A stretch of DNA of 64,000 nt from Purpureocillium takamizusanense (taxonomy: Eukaryota > Ascomycota > Sordariomycetes > Hypocreales > Ophiocordycipitaceae), in NCBI RefSeq assembly GCF_022605165.1, contig NC_063074.1, positions 89,501 to 153,500 of the forward strand, read 5' to 3'. The first letter of the stretch is position 1; every line of letters starts with the position of its first letter. A model generated the notes under the pieces. It saw only the letters and a program-made list of their open reading frames with translations, ran no database searches and was not told the DNA's origin. Position numbers and translations under genes: made by a program. Positions 1 to 11,777 of this stretch are shown one piece after another.

Positions 1-1
1 T

Positions 2-1975
2 CAGCGGACGTCGAGAGAGCTGAAACCAAAGTCCCAAGCCGTTGGTGCCGTATATTCACCGCCAGTGCAGGAGCAACAGGCCATTCCAAACGTGGTGCCA
101 ATGAGGAGAGGCCGTCCGACGCCTTCACCAGGACCCACGAGCAGCACGCAAAAGCCCAACTCATCGCCGCAAAAGGTTACCGAGGGGGACCCTTTCGCCG
201 CCCTGGACTCGAAGTCGACTCAAAAGCTTGAAGGCGACGAACTGTCATCCAAGTTTCCGACTCTGGATCAATTTTCCCTGCTCCACGACCATGGAAGCAA
301 GTTCAACTTTGACTCTTCCACGGCATCTCCGCCGCCACCGGTGCCGGCCAAGGACCCGAACAATAGACTGGCCGAGAAGCTTGCCGATGCCGCTTTTGCA
401 TCTTCTCGAAACAGTCCCGCAAATACAATGCCGACTGTTCGGCCCCACTCTGTCACGCCGACCATACCGCGTCAAGCTCTCACCTCACCACCGATCGATA
501 GACCACCGTCGAGCTCTTCTACAGCCAGGCACCAGGCCGACGTGAGCAAAGCACAGTCCATAATCAGCAGCAATCCAGATCTTCAAGCCATCTCCGGCCA
601 AGCTGCGTCAAAATATGTGTCAACGGGCACAATGACAACTGATCTGTCACCTTCAACTTCACGGCCGGCCGAGCTTGGGACGACACAACGTTCTACTGAG
701 AGCAAGCAATCGTCGACCCTCCATCGCCCGGCACATCTTCGTCGGCCGTCACTATCATCTAGACCCTCGCTGGAAGACAATAGGGCTCAAGCCACAAAGG
801 CTGAGTCTGCCATGCGATCCAATGCGTTTGCAGGCCGGCCGAGGCCGGCCAGTACCAACTTCGAATCCAGCACACTCGAGTTCTTGCGGGACAGGGAGGC
901 CTCAAAAGCTCAAGGCAGGATGGACCGGACGTCATCCAACGGCTCGTCGCACAAGCCGATGTCTAGCGTATCGGCAATCCCACGTTCCAGTAACGATCAA
1001 AAAGTCACAGCTCACTCGGGGCCATTGATTGATGCGGATGGGTCGGATTCAGATGGTCTACGAGCGGATGTAGTCTCCAAACGCTCCAGCCTTCCTCCGA
1101 GCCCGGCTCCGAAGAAGCTGGCCGGCAAATTCGGCGATGCCTTCCAGCGTTTCGAGAGTACTTCTCCCGCGAACAATGGCTTAGGCCAACGAGCAGCATC
1201 ACCACTCAAGGAGACCGCCAGGAGAGATCTGACTCCCATCGCTGGCTCTGAGATAACCGATGATCGCAGTGACGACGGTCTCATCGACCTTGATGACGAC
1301 ATGACCCCCGAAATGAGGCGCGACGCCGAACGGCGCAAGCTGGAGGAGGAAGAGCGGCGGGTTGCTGCGGCACAACGAGAATACAAGAACCGTGTCGCCG
1401 GCGGCAGCTCTAAGCCCGTCCCGGGACCCAAGAAGGCCAGCATCCAGAGCCGGGTTCAGAGCTTGTTAGACGAGGATCAGCGGCGGCCCTCGCATGTACA
1501 AAGGACCGCAGAGGGTTACGGGAAGTATTCTGATGCTGCAACGGCAGCGAGCAAGGTGGAAAAGCCGACGCCCGCGGTGCCACGGAAGCCCCTCACGATA
1601 TCGAGGGCGGTGGTCGACGCGAGAGCGCATGACACAAGGTCCGAACCTCTGTCCCGGGTGCAGTCTGCTGGCGCGGCGTCGGCTCCAGCCACCATTGATT
1701 CAAGGGCAACCGGGAGCAAGCCAGCGGCACCCAAGAAGCCGGGCCATCTGAATAAGTTTGCGACTGGAGCGAGGCCTCCATCGCCAGTGAAAAGTACCCA
1801 ACCGTCCCAGCTCGAACGCTTGATAGCAGCCGATTTGCCTGGACAGCCGGTCCTGGAGATGTCGGCGCAGGAAAAGGACGATTACATTGAGGACTTTGCA
1901 AAGCGGTTCCCGAGCTTGAGCAAGATGGAGATGGACGCCGTCAGCGGTGGCGGTAGCGGCGCAGTTCGGCGATGA
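2..1975 (+). CDS. C-terminal part of Ark1/Prk1 (NAK)-family Ser/Thr kinase, 5' truncated by window edge
   Basis: The frame is open from base 2 to a TGA at 1973-1975. No ATG precedes it, so the start and the presumed kinase domain lie outside the window. What remains is a long Ser/Pro/Thr-rich disordered tail, beginning near the stretch IPNVVPMRRGRPT. It holds one charged helical segment (about 1309-1400, with RRKLEEEERR) and ends in a conserved-looking motif, DYIEDFAKRFPSLSKMEM. Tails with a final KRFPSL element are typical of fungal actin-regulating Ark1/Prk1 kinases, which phosphorylate endocytic coat proteins at cortical actin patches. Family assignment rests on the tail only; the catalytic core cannot be inspected here. 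The Mak11 gene follows on the same strand after 310 nt. Confidence 0.65.
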   Translation, partial: QRTSRELKPKSQAVGAVYSPPVQEQQAIPNVVPMRRGRPTPSPGPTSSTQKPNSSPQKVTEGDPFAALDSKSTQKLEGDELSSKFPTLDQFSLLHDHGSKFNFDSSTASPPPPVPAKDPNNRLAEKLADAAFASSRNSPANTMPTVRPHSVTPTIPRQALTSPPIDRPPSSSSTARHQADVSKAQSIISSNPDLQAISGQAASKYVSTGTMTTDLSPSTSRPAELGTTQRSTESKQSSTLHRPAHLRRPSLSSRPSLEDNRAQATKAESAMRSNAFAGRPRPASTNFESSTLEFLRDREASKAQGRMDRTSSNGSSHKPMSSVSAIPRSSNDQKVTAHSGPLIDADGSDSDGLRADVVSKRSSLPPSPAPKKLAGKFGDAFQRFESTSPANNGLGQRAASPLKETARRDLTPIAGSEITDDRSDDGLIDLDDDMTPEMRRDAERRKLEEEERRVAAAQREYKNRVAGGSSKPVPGPKKASIQSRVQSLLDEDQRRPSHVQRTAEGYGKYSDAATAASKVEKPTPAVPRKPLTISRAVVDARAHDTRSEPLSRVQSAGAASAPATIDSRATGSKPAAPKKPGHLNKFATGARPPSPVKSTQPSQLERLIAADLPGQPVLEMSAQEKDDYIEDFAKRFPSLSKMEMDAVSGGGSGAVRR

Positions 1976-2285
1976 GCAATCTTTGCCAATACATAGTCCA
2001 CAAGATACATCAGTTTCATAGCCAATGCGACCAAGAGACATGTATAAATTGAAGGTTTTCGAGAATTGTCGCCGGCCCTACTTCTCCTCCAACAGTGGTC
2101 GCGCTTTGGCCAGGGCGTCCCGTGTATTAGCGCCAGTGGAGTACAGTATACGTATTGCGACGCCAGTGACTTCACTTCACGGTCTTCTTATCTTATCGCA
2201 GCTGGGCCAATTTTTTTTTCCCTAAGACCGCTAACCGCCAAAACTTGGAGCGACCCCAACTCGGCAACGTCAACTTCTCGCAACC
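1976..2285. other. spacer between the kinase and mak11-like genes
   Basis: Terminator and promoter space between two co-oriented genes. It has a T-run at about 2211-2220, shortly before the next start codon. No conserved coding signal is visible. Confidence 0.6.
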
Positions 2286-3743
2286 ATGGCCAAAAGAAAG
2301 AGACACGGCGCCAACGGCGGCGAAGCTGTCGCCGATGCGGTCCCTAAGAAGAAGTCGAAAGCGACCGAAACTGCAAAGCCAAAGGCGAAGCCCTCGGTGC
2401 CCGAGACGATACAGCTCGTCGCGGGGTCCTACGACCAAGTCCTGCATGGCATGACGGCGGCGATCGGGCCGAGACAGGACACGGCCGACTTTGCCGACAC
2501 GTTCCTCTTCAACGCACACACGTCGGCCATCCGCTGCGTCGCCGTCTCGCCGGCGTCGGCGCCGGTCCCAGGCCAGACGCAAAAGGTGCTCCTCGCGTCG
2601 GGCAGCACCGACGAGCGAATCAACATCTACAACCTGTCGGCGCACCCGCCGAGCAAAAAGAACCAGGACGTGCTGGCCAAGGTGGCGCCGCGGCCGATCC
2701 TCGAGAACCCCAAGAACCGCGAGCTCGGGACGCTGCTGCACCACGCGTCGACGGTGACGGCGCTGCACTTCCCGACGCGCTCCAAGCTGCTGTCGGCGAG
2801 CGAGGACTCGACTATTGCGGTGACGCGCACGCGTGACTGGTCGGTGCTCAGCAACATCAAGGTGCCCAAGGCCAAGGCGCAGGGCCGGCCGAGCGGCGAC
2901 ACGGCGGCCTTTGGCGCCACGCCGGCGGGCGTCAACGAGTTTGCGATCCACCCGAGCATGAAGGTCATGATTAGCGTGAGCAAGGGCGAGCGGTGCATAC
3001 GGCTTTGGAACCTCGTCACGGGGAAGAAAGCCGGCGTGCTGGGCTTCTCGAGGGAGCTGCTGCAGGCGGCCGGGGAGGGCAAGCACTCGTCGGGCGAGGG
3101 CCGGACGGTGGTATGGGGTTCCGCAGACGGGGCGGACGAGTACGCCGTCGGATTTGACCGCGGCGCGGTTGTGTTTGGCATGGACAGCGTACCCAAGTGC
3201 ATTGTTCTACCGTCGCCGTCGACCAAAATTCACCAATTACGCTACGTCACGATGGACGAGGAGGCTGGGCTGTCGCTGCTGGCCGTGTCGACCGAGGACG
3301 GGCGCATCGCCTTCTTCTCAACCAGAGACGCCGACCTCTCGGAACCAACGGAGCAAAAGGACGACAAGACGCAGCCGCTCAAGGTGGCGAAGCTGGTGGG
3401 CTACGTGGGAGGTAGAGAGGTGGGCGTCGCGGGCCGCATCAAGGACTTTGTCGCGCTGCCGAGCGAAGCGAACAAGGGGACGCTGTACGTCGCGGGCGCG
3501 AGCAGCGAAGGCAAGGTCCGGCTCTGGACGTTGCAGGCGGAGGAGCTGGTGGCCGCGATGAAGGAGACGACGGCAGGGCCGATGGGGAAGCTGCTGGGTA
3601 CGTACGAGACGCAGAACCGCATCACGTGTTTGGCCGGATTCGTGATGATTCCTCGGCCTGAGGGCGCGGAGGACAGCGATGACGAGGTGGACGATGATGA
3701 CGAGGATAGCGACGAGTCGGAGCATGCGTCTGATGAGGACTGA
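2286..3743 (+). CDS. mak11: Mak11/PAK1IP1-like WD40 protein, 60S ribosome biogenesis
   Basis: An intronless 485-residue frame from ATG 2286 to TGA 3743. A Lys-rich N-terminus (residues 2-38, nuclear-localisation type) precedes a WD40 propeller. Recognisable blades include NAHTSAIRCVAVSP (about 77-90), HHASTVTALHFP (about 154-165) and the stretch ending RCIRLWNLVTG (about 237-247). The last 25 residues are almost all Asp, Glu and Ser. This architecture matches Mak11 (Skb15 in fission yeast, PAK1IP1 in animals), a nucleolar factor that works on pre-60S particles and also modulates PAK kinase. The start is supported by the Lys-rich run directly after the ATG. A generic WD40 protein is the alternative, but the order of blades and the acidic tail favour Mak11. 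Confidence 0.85.
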   Translation: MAKRKRHGANGGEAVADAVPKKKSKATETAKPKAKPSVPETIQLVAGSYDQVLHGMTAAIGPRQDTADFADTFLFNAHTSAIRCVAVSPASAPVPGQTQKVLLASGSTDERINIYNLSAHPPSKKNQDVLAKVAPRPILENPKNRELGTLLHHASTVTALHFPTRSKLLSASEDSTIAVTRTRDWSVLSNIKVPKAKAQGRPSGDTAAFGATPAGVNEFAIHPSMKVMISVSKGERCIRLWNLVTGKKAGVLGFSRELLQAAGEGKHSSGEGRTVVWGSADGADEYAVGFDRGAVVFGMDSVPKCIVLPSPSTKIHQLRYVTMDEEAGLSLLAVSTEDGRIAFFSTRDADLSEPTEQKDDKTQPLKVAKLVGYVGGREVGVAGRIKDFVALPSEANKGTLYVAGASSEGKVRLWTLQAEELVAAMKETTAGPMGKLLGTYETQNRITCLAGFVMIPRPEGAEDSDDEVDDDDEDSDESEHASDED

Positions 3744-4090
3744 TGGGGAGGGCGCCGGCGTTTGGGCCAAGACATAATTGAAGCACCACGCTGCATTCTG
3801 CTCAAATAGTAGTCGTACCCAAGGGGTGTTTGAGGGACTGCCATATGGATGGCTCTGACGTGTAGAAAGCAACAAGCAGGCGTTGTGCGATGCGAGGTGT
3901 TTGTCTCGGAGCATCGGGCATCGGGCCATATCCTGGGGTTTTTGCTACGTTCCAGTTGCAGCCTGTGTGCTGGACCCTGGTGCAAGTCCAGTTTTGTTGC
4001 CTCGTGCCTAGCGAGAACCGGCGGTAATAAGCTGAAGACGGAGACGTTCGCGTTTTGCAGCAGCGGATATGCGAGGTGCGCTTGTCGTTG
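3744..4090. other. convergent spacer
   Basis: The 3' ends of the mak11-like gene (+) and the FAR1-like gene (-) face each other here. I see no residual transposase coding and no repeat. Confidence 0.6.
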
Positions 4091-4642
4091 TCAAGTTCCC
4101 GTAGTACTAGCGCCCCCGCCCATACTATGCCGGGCGAGGACATTCCTGACGTCTTGACTTGAGATCCCGGCGAGAGCTTCGTCGGGTTTGGCTTCGCCCC
4201 GCAGCTGCGTCGCAATGCTCGTAGGCTTAACGCCAGCGTTGTAGAGACTCACGATCCTGTCACGAAGCGCGTTCAAGCCCTCAATACGGTATTTAGTATG
4301 CGCCTGCGCGGGCAAGAGAGCGTGGTTATGCTCGTCGCCGTTGGGCATCGCCGTGACCCATTTCTGCGTGTCCTTCTTGAAGGTGAGGGTGACGGTGACC
4401 TTGCAGCCCGTCCGCTGGGTCGAGACTCGATGCCTCCGCTTGGTCTCGTGCGTGGAAGCGACCGTGGGATTCTGACGGTATTCCCTGCCCTTTGAGCAGC
4501 GCAGGATGAGGTATCTGACCTGCCCCTGTGGATCCAGTTTTCTCGTGCGTTGTGCGAGGGCCCAGCCCTGGCCCTTGGCCATTTCGTCGAGGGCAGCGCG
4601 GGCCTCTTCAAGAGTAGAAAAAGCAGCCCCAAGGGCGCTCAT
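4091..4642 (-). CDS. Solo FAR1/WRKY-GCM1-type zinc-finger DNA-binding protein, MULE-like
   Basis: The 183-residue frame runs from ATG at 4642 (the open frame extends further up, but only from a GTG) to TGA at 4091. Residues about 17-95 resemble the FAR1/WRKY-GCM1 zinc-binding fold found at the N-terminus of Mutator-like transposases. Visible ligands are a Cys in YLILRCSKG, a Cys in QRTGCKVTV and the paired His in GDEHNHALL, giving a C..C..HxH set. A helical region follows (IEGLNALRDRIVSLYNAG and SSQDVRNVLARH), as in the transposon proteins. The frame then stops, and no DDE transposase follows on either side. It may be a domesticated DNA-binding protein or the 5' remnant of a Hop-type element; the undamaged frame slightly favours a retained gene. 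Confidence 0.6.
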   Translation of the reverse strand: MSALGAAFSTLEEARAALDEMAKGQGWALAQRTRKLDPQGQVRYLILRCSKGREYRQNPTVASTHETKRRHRVSTQRTGCKVTVTLTFKKDTQKWVTAMPNGDEHNHALLPAQAHTKYRIEGLNALRDRIVSLYNAGVKPTSIATQLRGEAKPDEALAGISSQDVRNVLARHSMGGGASTTGT

Positions 4643-7600
4643 ATTGGCGTCTTGAATCACGTTATGTGCGATGTGGTGATAGCTTCAATTTGGCGTGTTG
4701 TGTGTGTGTCGTTGGGTAACTACGTAGTAGCGTTATTGAAGGCTAGGCGTTGACTGCGGGGACACAAAACTGCGGTATCGGCCCCGTGCCTCAGACCAGC
4801 CACACTGGGGTGGTCACGCAAGTGTCCCGTACAGGTGTATCCTCAGCGGTATGCACGCACTCGGGGGCTAGCGACGGAGGATCGACGAGGCTGATGCCCC
4901 CCCCCCCCATCCGGTCTGCTAGTAGTAGTATTCCGCGCTCTTGCTATCCTGGCTGACTACTAGCGGCGCATTAGAGTCGCAAATATCGGTGTGTGTCTGT
5001 ATACTATACGTAGTAGGTACAGCACCAAAGCACCTACCTCGGAACCATGCACGGTCGTTGAGTCATGCTGCCACTCCCTCGCTCACTTTTGCGGTTGACC
5101 AGGAGAAAGAGCCACGTTGGAGGTGTAAAGGTACACAACGGCGAAAAGTGCTGCTACTGGTGCTGCTGGTGATGGTACTACATTGTGGTACACAAAAAAG
5201 CCGAGAGATGTCTCGCAGGCGCGGCATACCAAGGCGCCACCTTGCACCTCATGGGTGTGGGCGCGCGGGGGGGAGCGGGTGTGACACGGCCCAAGGAGCG
5301 GGGGGGAGCGGGACGCATGTGAGCCGACATAGCGCGGGCAGAAGAGCAATAGTAGTGTTATTGCCACGGTAGTGCTTGGAACACGCGAATCCATGGATAT
5401 GATATGCCATGCCCACCCACTACAGTATACTATGCGTCGAGGAGGGTGTGCGAGTGATGCGCCGCCGTGCGTGCACCATAGTGAAAGCAACAGTGCACAG
5501 ATCCCTGCTGGCCAGACGTCTCTGACCCGTGAACCACGGCTTGCGCATGTGACCAAGGAGGAATGGGCAGGCTATCTAGTAATTGACTTGATCACGGGCA
5601 AGCCGCAGCCGTGAGCGTTCATACCTCTATACCTCTGTACTGCTCTGGGCGTCATCCGGGGCGTATCCGGAGAAAGGCACAGGGACAGGCAGGCCAGTAC
5701 CGTGGGGGATGGATGGATGGGTAGTCGTCATGCCGTCGTGTTGTCGGCGGGGGGTTCTTTGGTTGTGCAAATGAGGAAAACGAGGTAGTATACAGCATAC
5801 GTACGTAGGACTACGTGTCGCGCTGCCGCGGCTTGGATCCGCCGCAGATCGCTCGTTCGATCGTTTGTTGGTGTGTGCGTGTGCACGTGCGGGGACAAGA
5901 GCCCGCCCCATCATGATCTCGCCGCTGTCTGTCTCCGTTGGGTTGCAGTGCGATGGGACTACTGACCCTCGAGGGTGGCATTCGTGTCAACGAGAACGGG
6001 ACAGCCGTGCTAATACGTACTTACCTTAGTTACATAAATCACTCCCATAATATCACCAAGATGCGCTGCGGTGATCTATTCCTACGTACCTTACTAGAGA
6101 GAGAGAGAGTGAGCGCGCGCGCCAGGGACAGACAGGCGCATCTTCTCTGTCAGCGAGCTGGGCTGCATGTAAGAGAAGCTGGCTAGTGAGGCGGCAGGCA
6201 TTTGTCGTCTATCGTATTCGTATAGGTACTTACATGGGTACTGAGGCATCTACCCCTGACTTTACCTCAGGAATTACTAACTTAATTGTAGTACCTTGTA
6301 TGAGCGCTCCGGACTGGAAGGCGCCGACAAGAAACGCACGGCATGCAGAAGGCGCCGAAAGGAAACGCCGGCGGCGGCTGCAGCTGCAGCAGCAATACGC
6401 GTGTACAACGCTACAAAGTGCCTGGATTCGAGAGTCTTCAGGTTATTGGGCAATCGTGCATCGCATGTACACGCTCTACACATGTGGACGCGCCGATGCG
6501 GATGATGGATGGGCGGATGGGCCAGGGACGTGGAGCCTCCTTCCTCCTCCGCTCCAGTCCTACTGGTGCCCCCCCTTCCACTGCCGTCGCAGAATGCGGA
6601 GGTGCCACATCCCCGGGGCGCCGGGAGCGCAGGCATGCCATGCCATGCCATGCCATGCCGTTGTCATGTCGTGCCTTCTCGGCCTAGCCACTGGCCCCAA
6701 CAAACATGCTGGCTTGTCGGTGGCAGACTGCGGCCGCTGGCTGGCGCTGCTCTCGCCCACCACGACCCCGAGCCACCTTGGGTTCGGGCACTGCCTGGGC
6801 TCGTGGCCGGCGAAGTGGTGACCTGAGCTGCACACACATGTGGCAATATGCACAACACGGGCCTCACAGCAGGTCATCCGTCAACGTCCTAAAGAAACGG
6901 CCCGCCACACGCCGGCGGCCGCATGCAGGAAGGGCGCCGGTGGAGGGCGACAAGGCACCCAAAGGGGGGGTGGGAGCGAGGGCGGACCAGACACGCGCCG
7001 CGGCAGCCCACCCACGAAATTGAATGCATCAGGTACCTTAGCCAGAGCATTGCCAGAGAAGGGTGACCTGGAGCCCAGCCAGGTACCTACTTAAGCCCTA
7101 TTACCCATGAAAATGTTACAAACTGGAGGCGTTAGTTGGCAGTATGAAGTGACTTGATGTATGTTAGATATAGCACCGATGCAATTCGATGGTCAAGCAG
7201 GCGCGCCGCCCTCACCACCACATCCATCCGTCAACTACACCGGTCGCTGCTCAGCAAACGCTGGTCAGCAAATCCGAGGCGCTAATTCGCGTTGCACCAC
7301 ACCGCGCCGCAGCACCCTGCTGCTACTACTACTAGGGGTGGTGGTGGTGGTGGTGGAGATGGAGGGGAGGAGGAGCTAAAATCCCCACCGCAGTTGACAT
7401 GTGAAGAAATGGAAGGCACGACACTGAACGCAGTCCGGCCGAACACGATGCATCAAGACCCGCTCTCCCTCCCCTCCCCCCGGCGCCGCGCCCTGCCCTG
7501 TTCTGCCCTGTGCCCGCCCCGTTTCCCCCCAAGTCCCGCGCCAAGCCCTGTCTGGGCGAACCTCTCGAGCCTCCCGCGCGCCGCTCCACGGCAAGAAGCG

Positions 7601-8174
7601 CTTCCTTCCTCAAACCGACTGCCGCTGACCTCGTGTCGCTGCCGCCGCCTCCACCTCCCGTGTCTTGACTCCTCTTCCACTCACCTCTTCCCTTTCCCAA
7701 ACAATTCAGTGCCTCAATCCTCCGTCGCGTGCTTCATCTTCGTCCGGCCGGGACACTTTATCCTTTAGCAGCGAGTTTCCTCTCCTTGCGCACGAACGCG
7801 ACTCCCGGTCCACAGCCCTGCGACACAAACCATCTGCTCTTTTCATTATTAATTGCAACTGTTGCCGAGGGCCGGCAGCGACTCCCCCTCGTGATCTTGA
7901 CCCGTTTCGCCGTAGCACCAGCGTTACGCAACATCTCGAGCTTGCCCCAGGTCGCGGGCTTCCCCTTGGATTCTGCTCGCGTGCCTCTCTTCTGAAGTTC
8001 CTTTCATCGAGAGGCGCGCCCTGACGATCCAGTGTCGCCACATCAACGCCCGAAGCCTCTGCTCTTGGGCATCCGTTCGTTCAGACAGACCCAGCACCGC
8101 GCGGCCGCGGTTGACCAAAAGACTCTGTCGCGTCACCGGCGACACGCGACACGACTGCAATCCTGCTCGAAGTC
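4643..8174. other. 3.5-kb gene-free region
   Basis: No frame here shows recognisable domains or sustained coding composition. It contains a C12 tract (about 4897-4908), a short GA run (about 6095-6107) and five tandem CATGC units (6634-6658). Near 7450-8170 it turns C/T-rich, as in the leader of the following INSIG gene. Open frames such as 6186-6821 are most likely chance. Confidence 0.6.
6634..6658. repeat. pentanucleotide microsatellite (CATGC)5
   Basis: Five perfect tandem CATGC units in non-coding sequence about 1.5 kb upstream of the INSIG gene. Confidence 0.9.
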
Positions 8175-9471
8175 ATGGCCGACGACGGTCCCCAGCTTCT
8201 GCGGCCGATCCCGCGACGTCCCTTCAACCTCAATTTGACGAGCGCGACGCCCCCAGACGACGATGATCAAGACTCGCCACAGCCCGGCTTCGCGCTGCGC
8301 GACCAAGACTTCTCCGCCCCTCGATTCCTCAACGCGGGCATGACCCCCGTCGAATCGGGCACCTCCATCAGCCGACCCCAGTCATTTATGAATCTGACCT
8401 CGTCGACGCTTATGGGCATCTATTCCCAAGCCAGGGGCACCTCTAACCGACTCATCGACCGCGAAGACATCGACACGCCTTGGGGAACCGGCGCCCAGAC
8501 GCCCATCAAGCGGCCGTCCATCGACGACGCTACGTTTGAGCTGATGCGCGACCGTTCGCACCTCCCGCGCCGACGATCCTCGTACCGTCCGGCCGATGCC
8601 TCGAGTGCATCCAACGCCGGAAGCGTCGCCGCCCGAGCCTTCCGCGCAAGCCTACTTTTTATGCTGGGCGTGGGCTACGGCATGATCGTGACGCGCCTCC
8701 ACAACGAGCAACAGTACCTCGCGGACCTGGCTGAGGGCATCATCAAACCCGGCGCCAACGGAAGGTACCTCGCCTTCTGGGGCGTATCCGGTGTTGTCTT
8801 GGGATCGCTGCTGCCGTGGTTCGATCGGGTGTGGGTTGACATGTTTGGCGATGAGGTGGTCGACGAGACCGTTGTCATAGCCGATGCTGATGGCTCCGTG
8901 GACAAGGAGCTCGGCCCGGGTACCGACTGGGCGCTGGTGATGCGAGCCATTGGTGCCTTTGTCGGGATCATCTTTGCCATCGTAAGTTACACCCGGACAC
9001 ACAAGACCGCCTCGTGACGCCGTGTTGTGCGACCGCTGACCTGATCGCTTGCAGCGCAAACTGCCTTGGGCATCTTCATTGCAAGTGTCGGCCACGCTCG
9101 CCTTGGTTAACCCCCTTCTGTGGTGGCTCATTGACCGAAGCAAGCCAGGCTTCGTCCTGTCTGCAGGTGTTGGATTGATCGGATCCGTTCTCCTGCTTGG
9201 TCTCAACCCAGAGATGATGCCTGCTCCATCGAGCCGACTTTCGCCCTTGGGCCAGGCTTCTCAGAATGCGTCTGTCGATGCGGACGTCACGGGGGCCAGC
9301 ACGGCTCAAAATGCGCTTCTTGGGGGCCTCGCGGAACAGGAAACGATCGAGACTGGCGTTTGGATGCTGAGCGTGCTGTTTTGCAGCTGCTTGTGTTTTG
9401 GCAACATTGGCAGGCGCTTGGCGTGGAGCCGCGGCGCCGGCGGCAGGGGTCGGTGGGGAGGCGTTCGGTGA
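8175..9471 (+). CDS. INSIG-family ER membrane protein
   Basis: Two exons, 8175-8981 and 9055-9471, joined in phase 0 by a 73-nt GTAAGT...TTGCAG intron, encode 407 residues. The first 155 residues are hydrophilic and Ser/Arg-rich. Membrane segments then lie near residues 157-174, 200-217, 256-270, 277-294, 302-321 and 370-390. Diagnostic INSIG features are LLPWFDRVW after the second segment, PLLWWLIDRSKPGF in the fourth and fifth, and FGNIGRRLAW at the end. These correspond to the vertebrate PCIDRH, WWTFDRSRSGF and GNIGRQL motifs. INSIG proteins sit in the ER, where they bind sterol-sensing-domain proteins such as HMG-CoA reductase or SCAP to adjust sterol synthesis. In fungi the reductase-linked role is the better documented one. 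Confidence 0.85.
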
Positions 9472-11777
9472 AGCACCGCAGGTGAGCGGATGTCATCGGG
9501 CCGCGCGAACGTCATACTTGTGTGTCTGTCTTTAATCACGTCTTGTTGGATTATGGCAAGGGGCTTTGGTTTGGGTGGGTTTGGATCGATGGTGATACCC
9601 GCAGGACGACTGCTCTCGGTAGAAGGTCGGGCATAGCGGCTGACTCGACGCCAGCGTACTCTGTATATGAATTGATGTTGCACTTGTGCGCTGTAATGTT
9701 AGTCTTGTTTAGCCGCCCCGGTTGAGAGGTGTGAAGATGGGTGGGTGGTTGAGGCAGAAATGTACAAGGTGCATGAGCCCCGGCATGAGTGGTATGGCAC
9801 AAGATTCATGCGTCTTCCGGAGAAGCGGCGACAGTCTCCCTCACTCATTATTCACTATTTCCGTTGCGACGAAGGGCCAGTCATCAGGTGATTTCGGAGA
9901 GGCCGCTCCACCACACCGTGCCCTTTGGGCTTAATGGGAGCCGCCGCGCCTCGCATCCATCCATGATCCGCGCCGGAATTCGGGAATACCTATCTGAATG
10001 CCCCTCGGGAAAGAAGAAGTGGCGTTGCACAAGTGCCCTCGGCCTCTCCCGCATCGTTGACGACACGATTCCGTCGACTCCTCCCTCCCGTGTCCCTGGT
10101 TTCTTCTGGCGCGGGTGTGGCCAGGGCAATCGAGCGAAAAGTTGCCCAGATGCCCGCGATGCTCGCGATGGGCGCGATGACGTCGGCTGGCGTGGGGATC
10201 GATGCGACCACTGGGCCATCGACGGTAGGTTCGTTTGCACCGTCGGGGCGGCAGGGGCGATTCTCTGGTACGTAGTCGATGGAGCAGGGCCCGTTCCCCA
10301 CCCGGTGGGACGTCCGTTGGGCGGCGGCGCAGCGCAACCGTGGCAAGCGTGGCACGTCAGGCAGGGTCCCCGCTGGACGGCGACAAAGCTGCAGCCCGGT
10401 TGTCAAGAATGTCTCGCGTTCCAAGTGATACCTATGCAGCCGGCAGGACCATACCTATTCAACCTGTCTTGCCTGTGGGTGTCTCCCGACCTCAGCGCGT
10501 GCTCTCTCTCTCAGAACTCTGTTGAGTGCATGATACCCATGCCATCCTACGGCACGACCTCGATAGTCCTGGGAGACGGATTGTATTGCACTTGATGATG
10601 CGGTGGTCAGCGCTTAGTATACCCGACATGTATGTACAGTATATGTATGACGGCGCCGCAACGACCCGCCAAGCGCAAAAGGTTCAACCCCCCTGCGTTG
10701 GATGACGGATACAAAAGCCTAAAAAACAACAGCAGCGTCATGGACCCTGAAACAGTGCCCCTAGGCCCCCAGAAACAGGCGCAGCCCGCACTCGCTCGCA
10801 CCTGCTTCCAAGACCGCTCTCACGGCCGCCCCCCCGACTGATTGGCGCAATGCCGGATGATAGGGGCACCGTGCCTCCGTCGGGCCTTCCCCCGCCGAGC
10901 GGGACGGCCGTTGATTCGGCAGGAGCGGGCTGCTCCTGCCCGCCCTGCTGGGTCGGCGTCTTCCTTCAGCCGTGTCGCGCTCATTGTCTAGGTAGTCACC
11001 AGTAACCTGGTACTGGCACTGCACACCTGTGCCGCGCATACACCACCATTCAGGAATGGACGTGTTGGACGCAACGCAGGTATGTATGACGACCTTTCGG
11101 AACGAGCAACTACCCACCCGCACCTGCCTCTGCACTGCACTGTACTGCACTTGCAACTGACTGCATCCCGCACACCGGCCTCGCTCCGAAGCGGCGCAAA
11201 CTACTAGCACACTTGCACCCACCGACAAGAAACATCGTCCGTCCGTTCCTCCGTCCACGCTCCTCTTGCTTCTTGATCCCACTTCCTGCCGCATTTCCAT
11301 TCAAGGCGCCTCCTGCTCCGAGCTGCATTACAGGAACGCAGCCTCCTCGACCGATCTTGGACTTTCATGCAATACCCAGTGACGGACGCCGGCGTCCCGC
11401 AATCTTCATTACCAATCCTCAATCTAGAACGACGAGCCGGCCTGCGTGCTACCCGCCCCCCTCTCGAACCATAATAGTCGACGAACCGCACCCCGTTGTC
11501 AAAGTCGACGTCTTTTACATCTCAACGGCAGCGTTGATGCACACTCCTCTACAGCGTTTCTACGTTTCGATCTGCCCATTACCCAGCGCAACGGCCGTCG
11601 GACTCGGCGCACCGCTGCAACGTCATCCAGAACGCATTGCGCAATAATTCGGCCCATGCCCGACACGTGCCGGGATCGCTCTTCAATGTGAGCGTCATAC
11701 GAGATATTACACTTGCATAGCCCGCTGCTCTCGGGACACAAACAGAAGCTTTGCCGGCGCAGGGCTCGAGCGACGAC
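9472..11777. other. 2.3-kb spacer with no supported gene
   Basis: The longest open frame (9789-10595) starts at GTG and shows no domain. Frames between 11213 and 11647 start at TTG and lie in what is probably the 5' leader of the RING/LON gene. I see no tRNA or repeat family. Confidence 0.55.

Noticed and set aside
6415..6445. possible B-box (GGATTCGAGA)
   Set aside because: Flanking bases cannot form a T-stem or acceptor stem.
9789..10595. 268-codon open frame on + strand
   Set aside because: Begins at GTG, has no domain or splice structure, is matched by long antisense frames, and lies in GC-rich spacer where chance frames of this size are expected.
11213..11647. 144-codon frame upstream of the RING/LON gene
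   Set aside because: Starts at TTG, Pro-rich, and lies in the presumed 5' leader.
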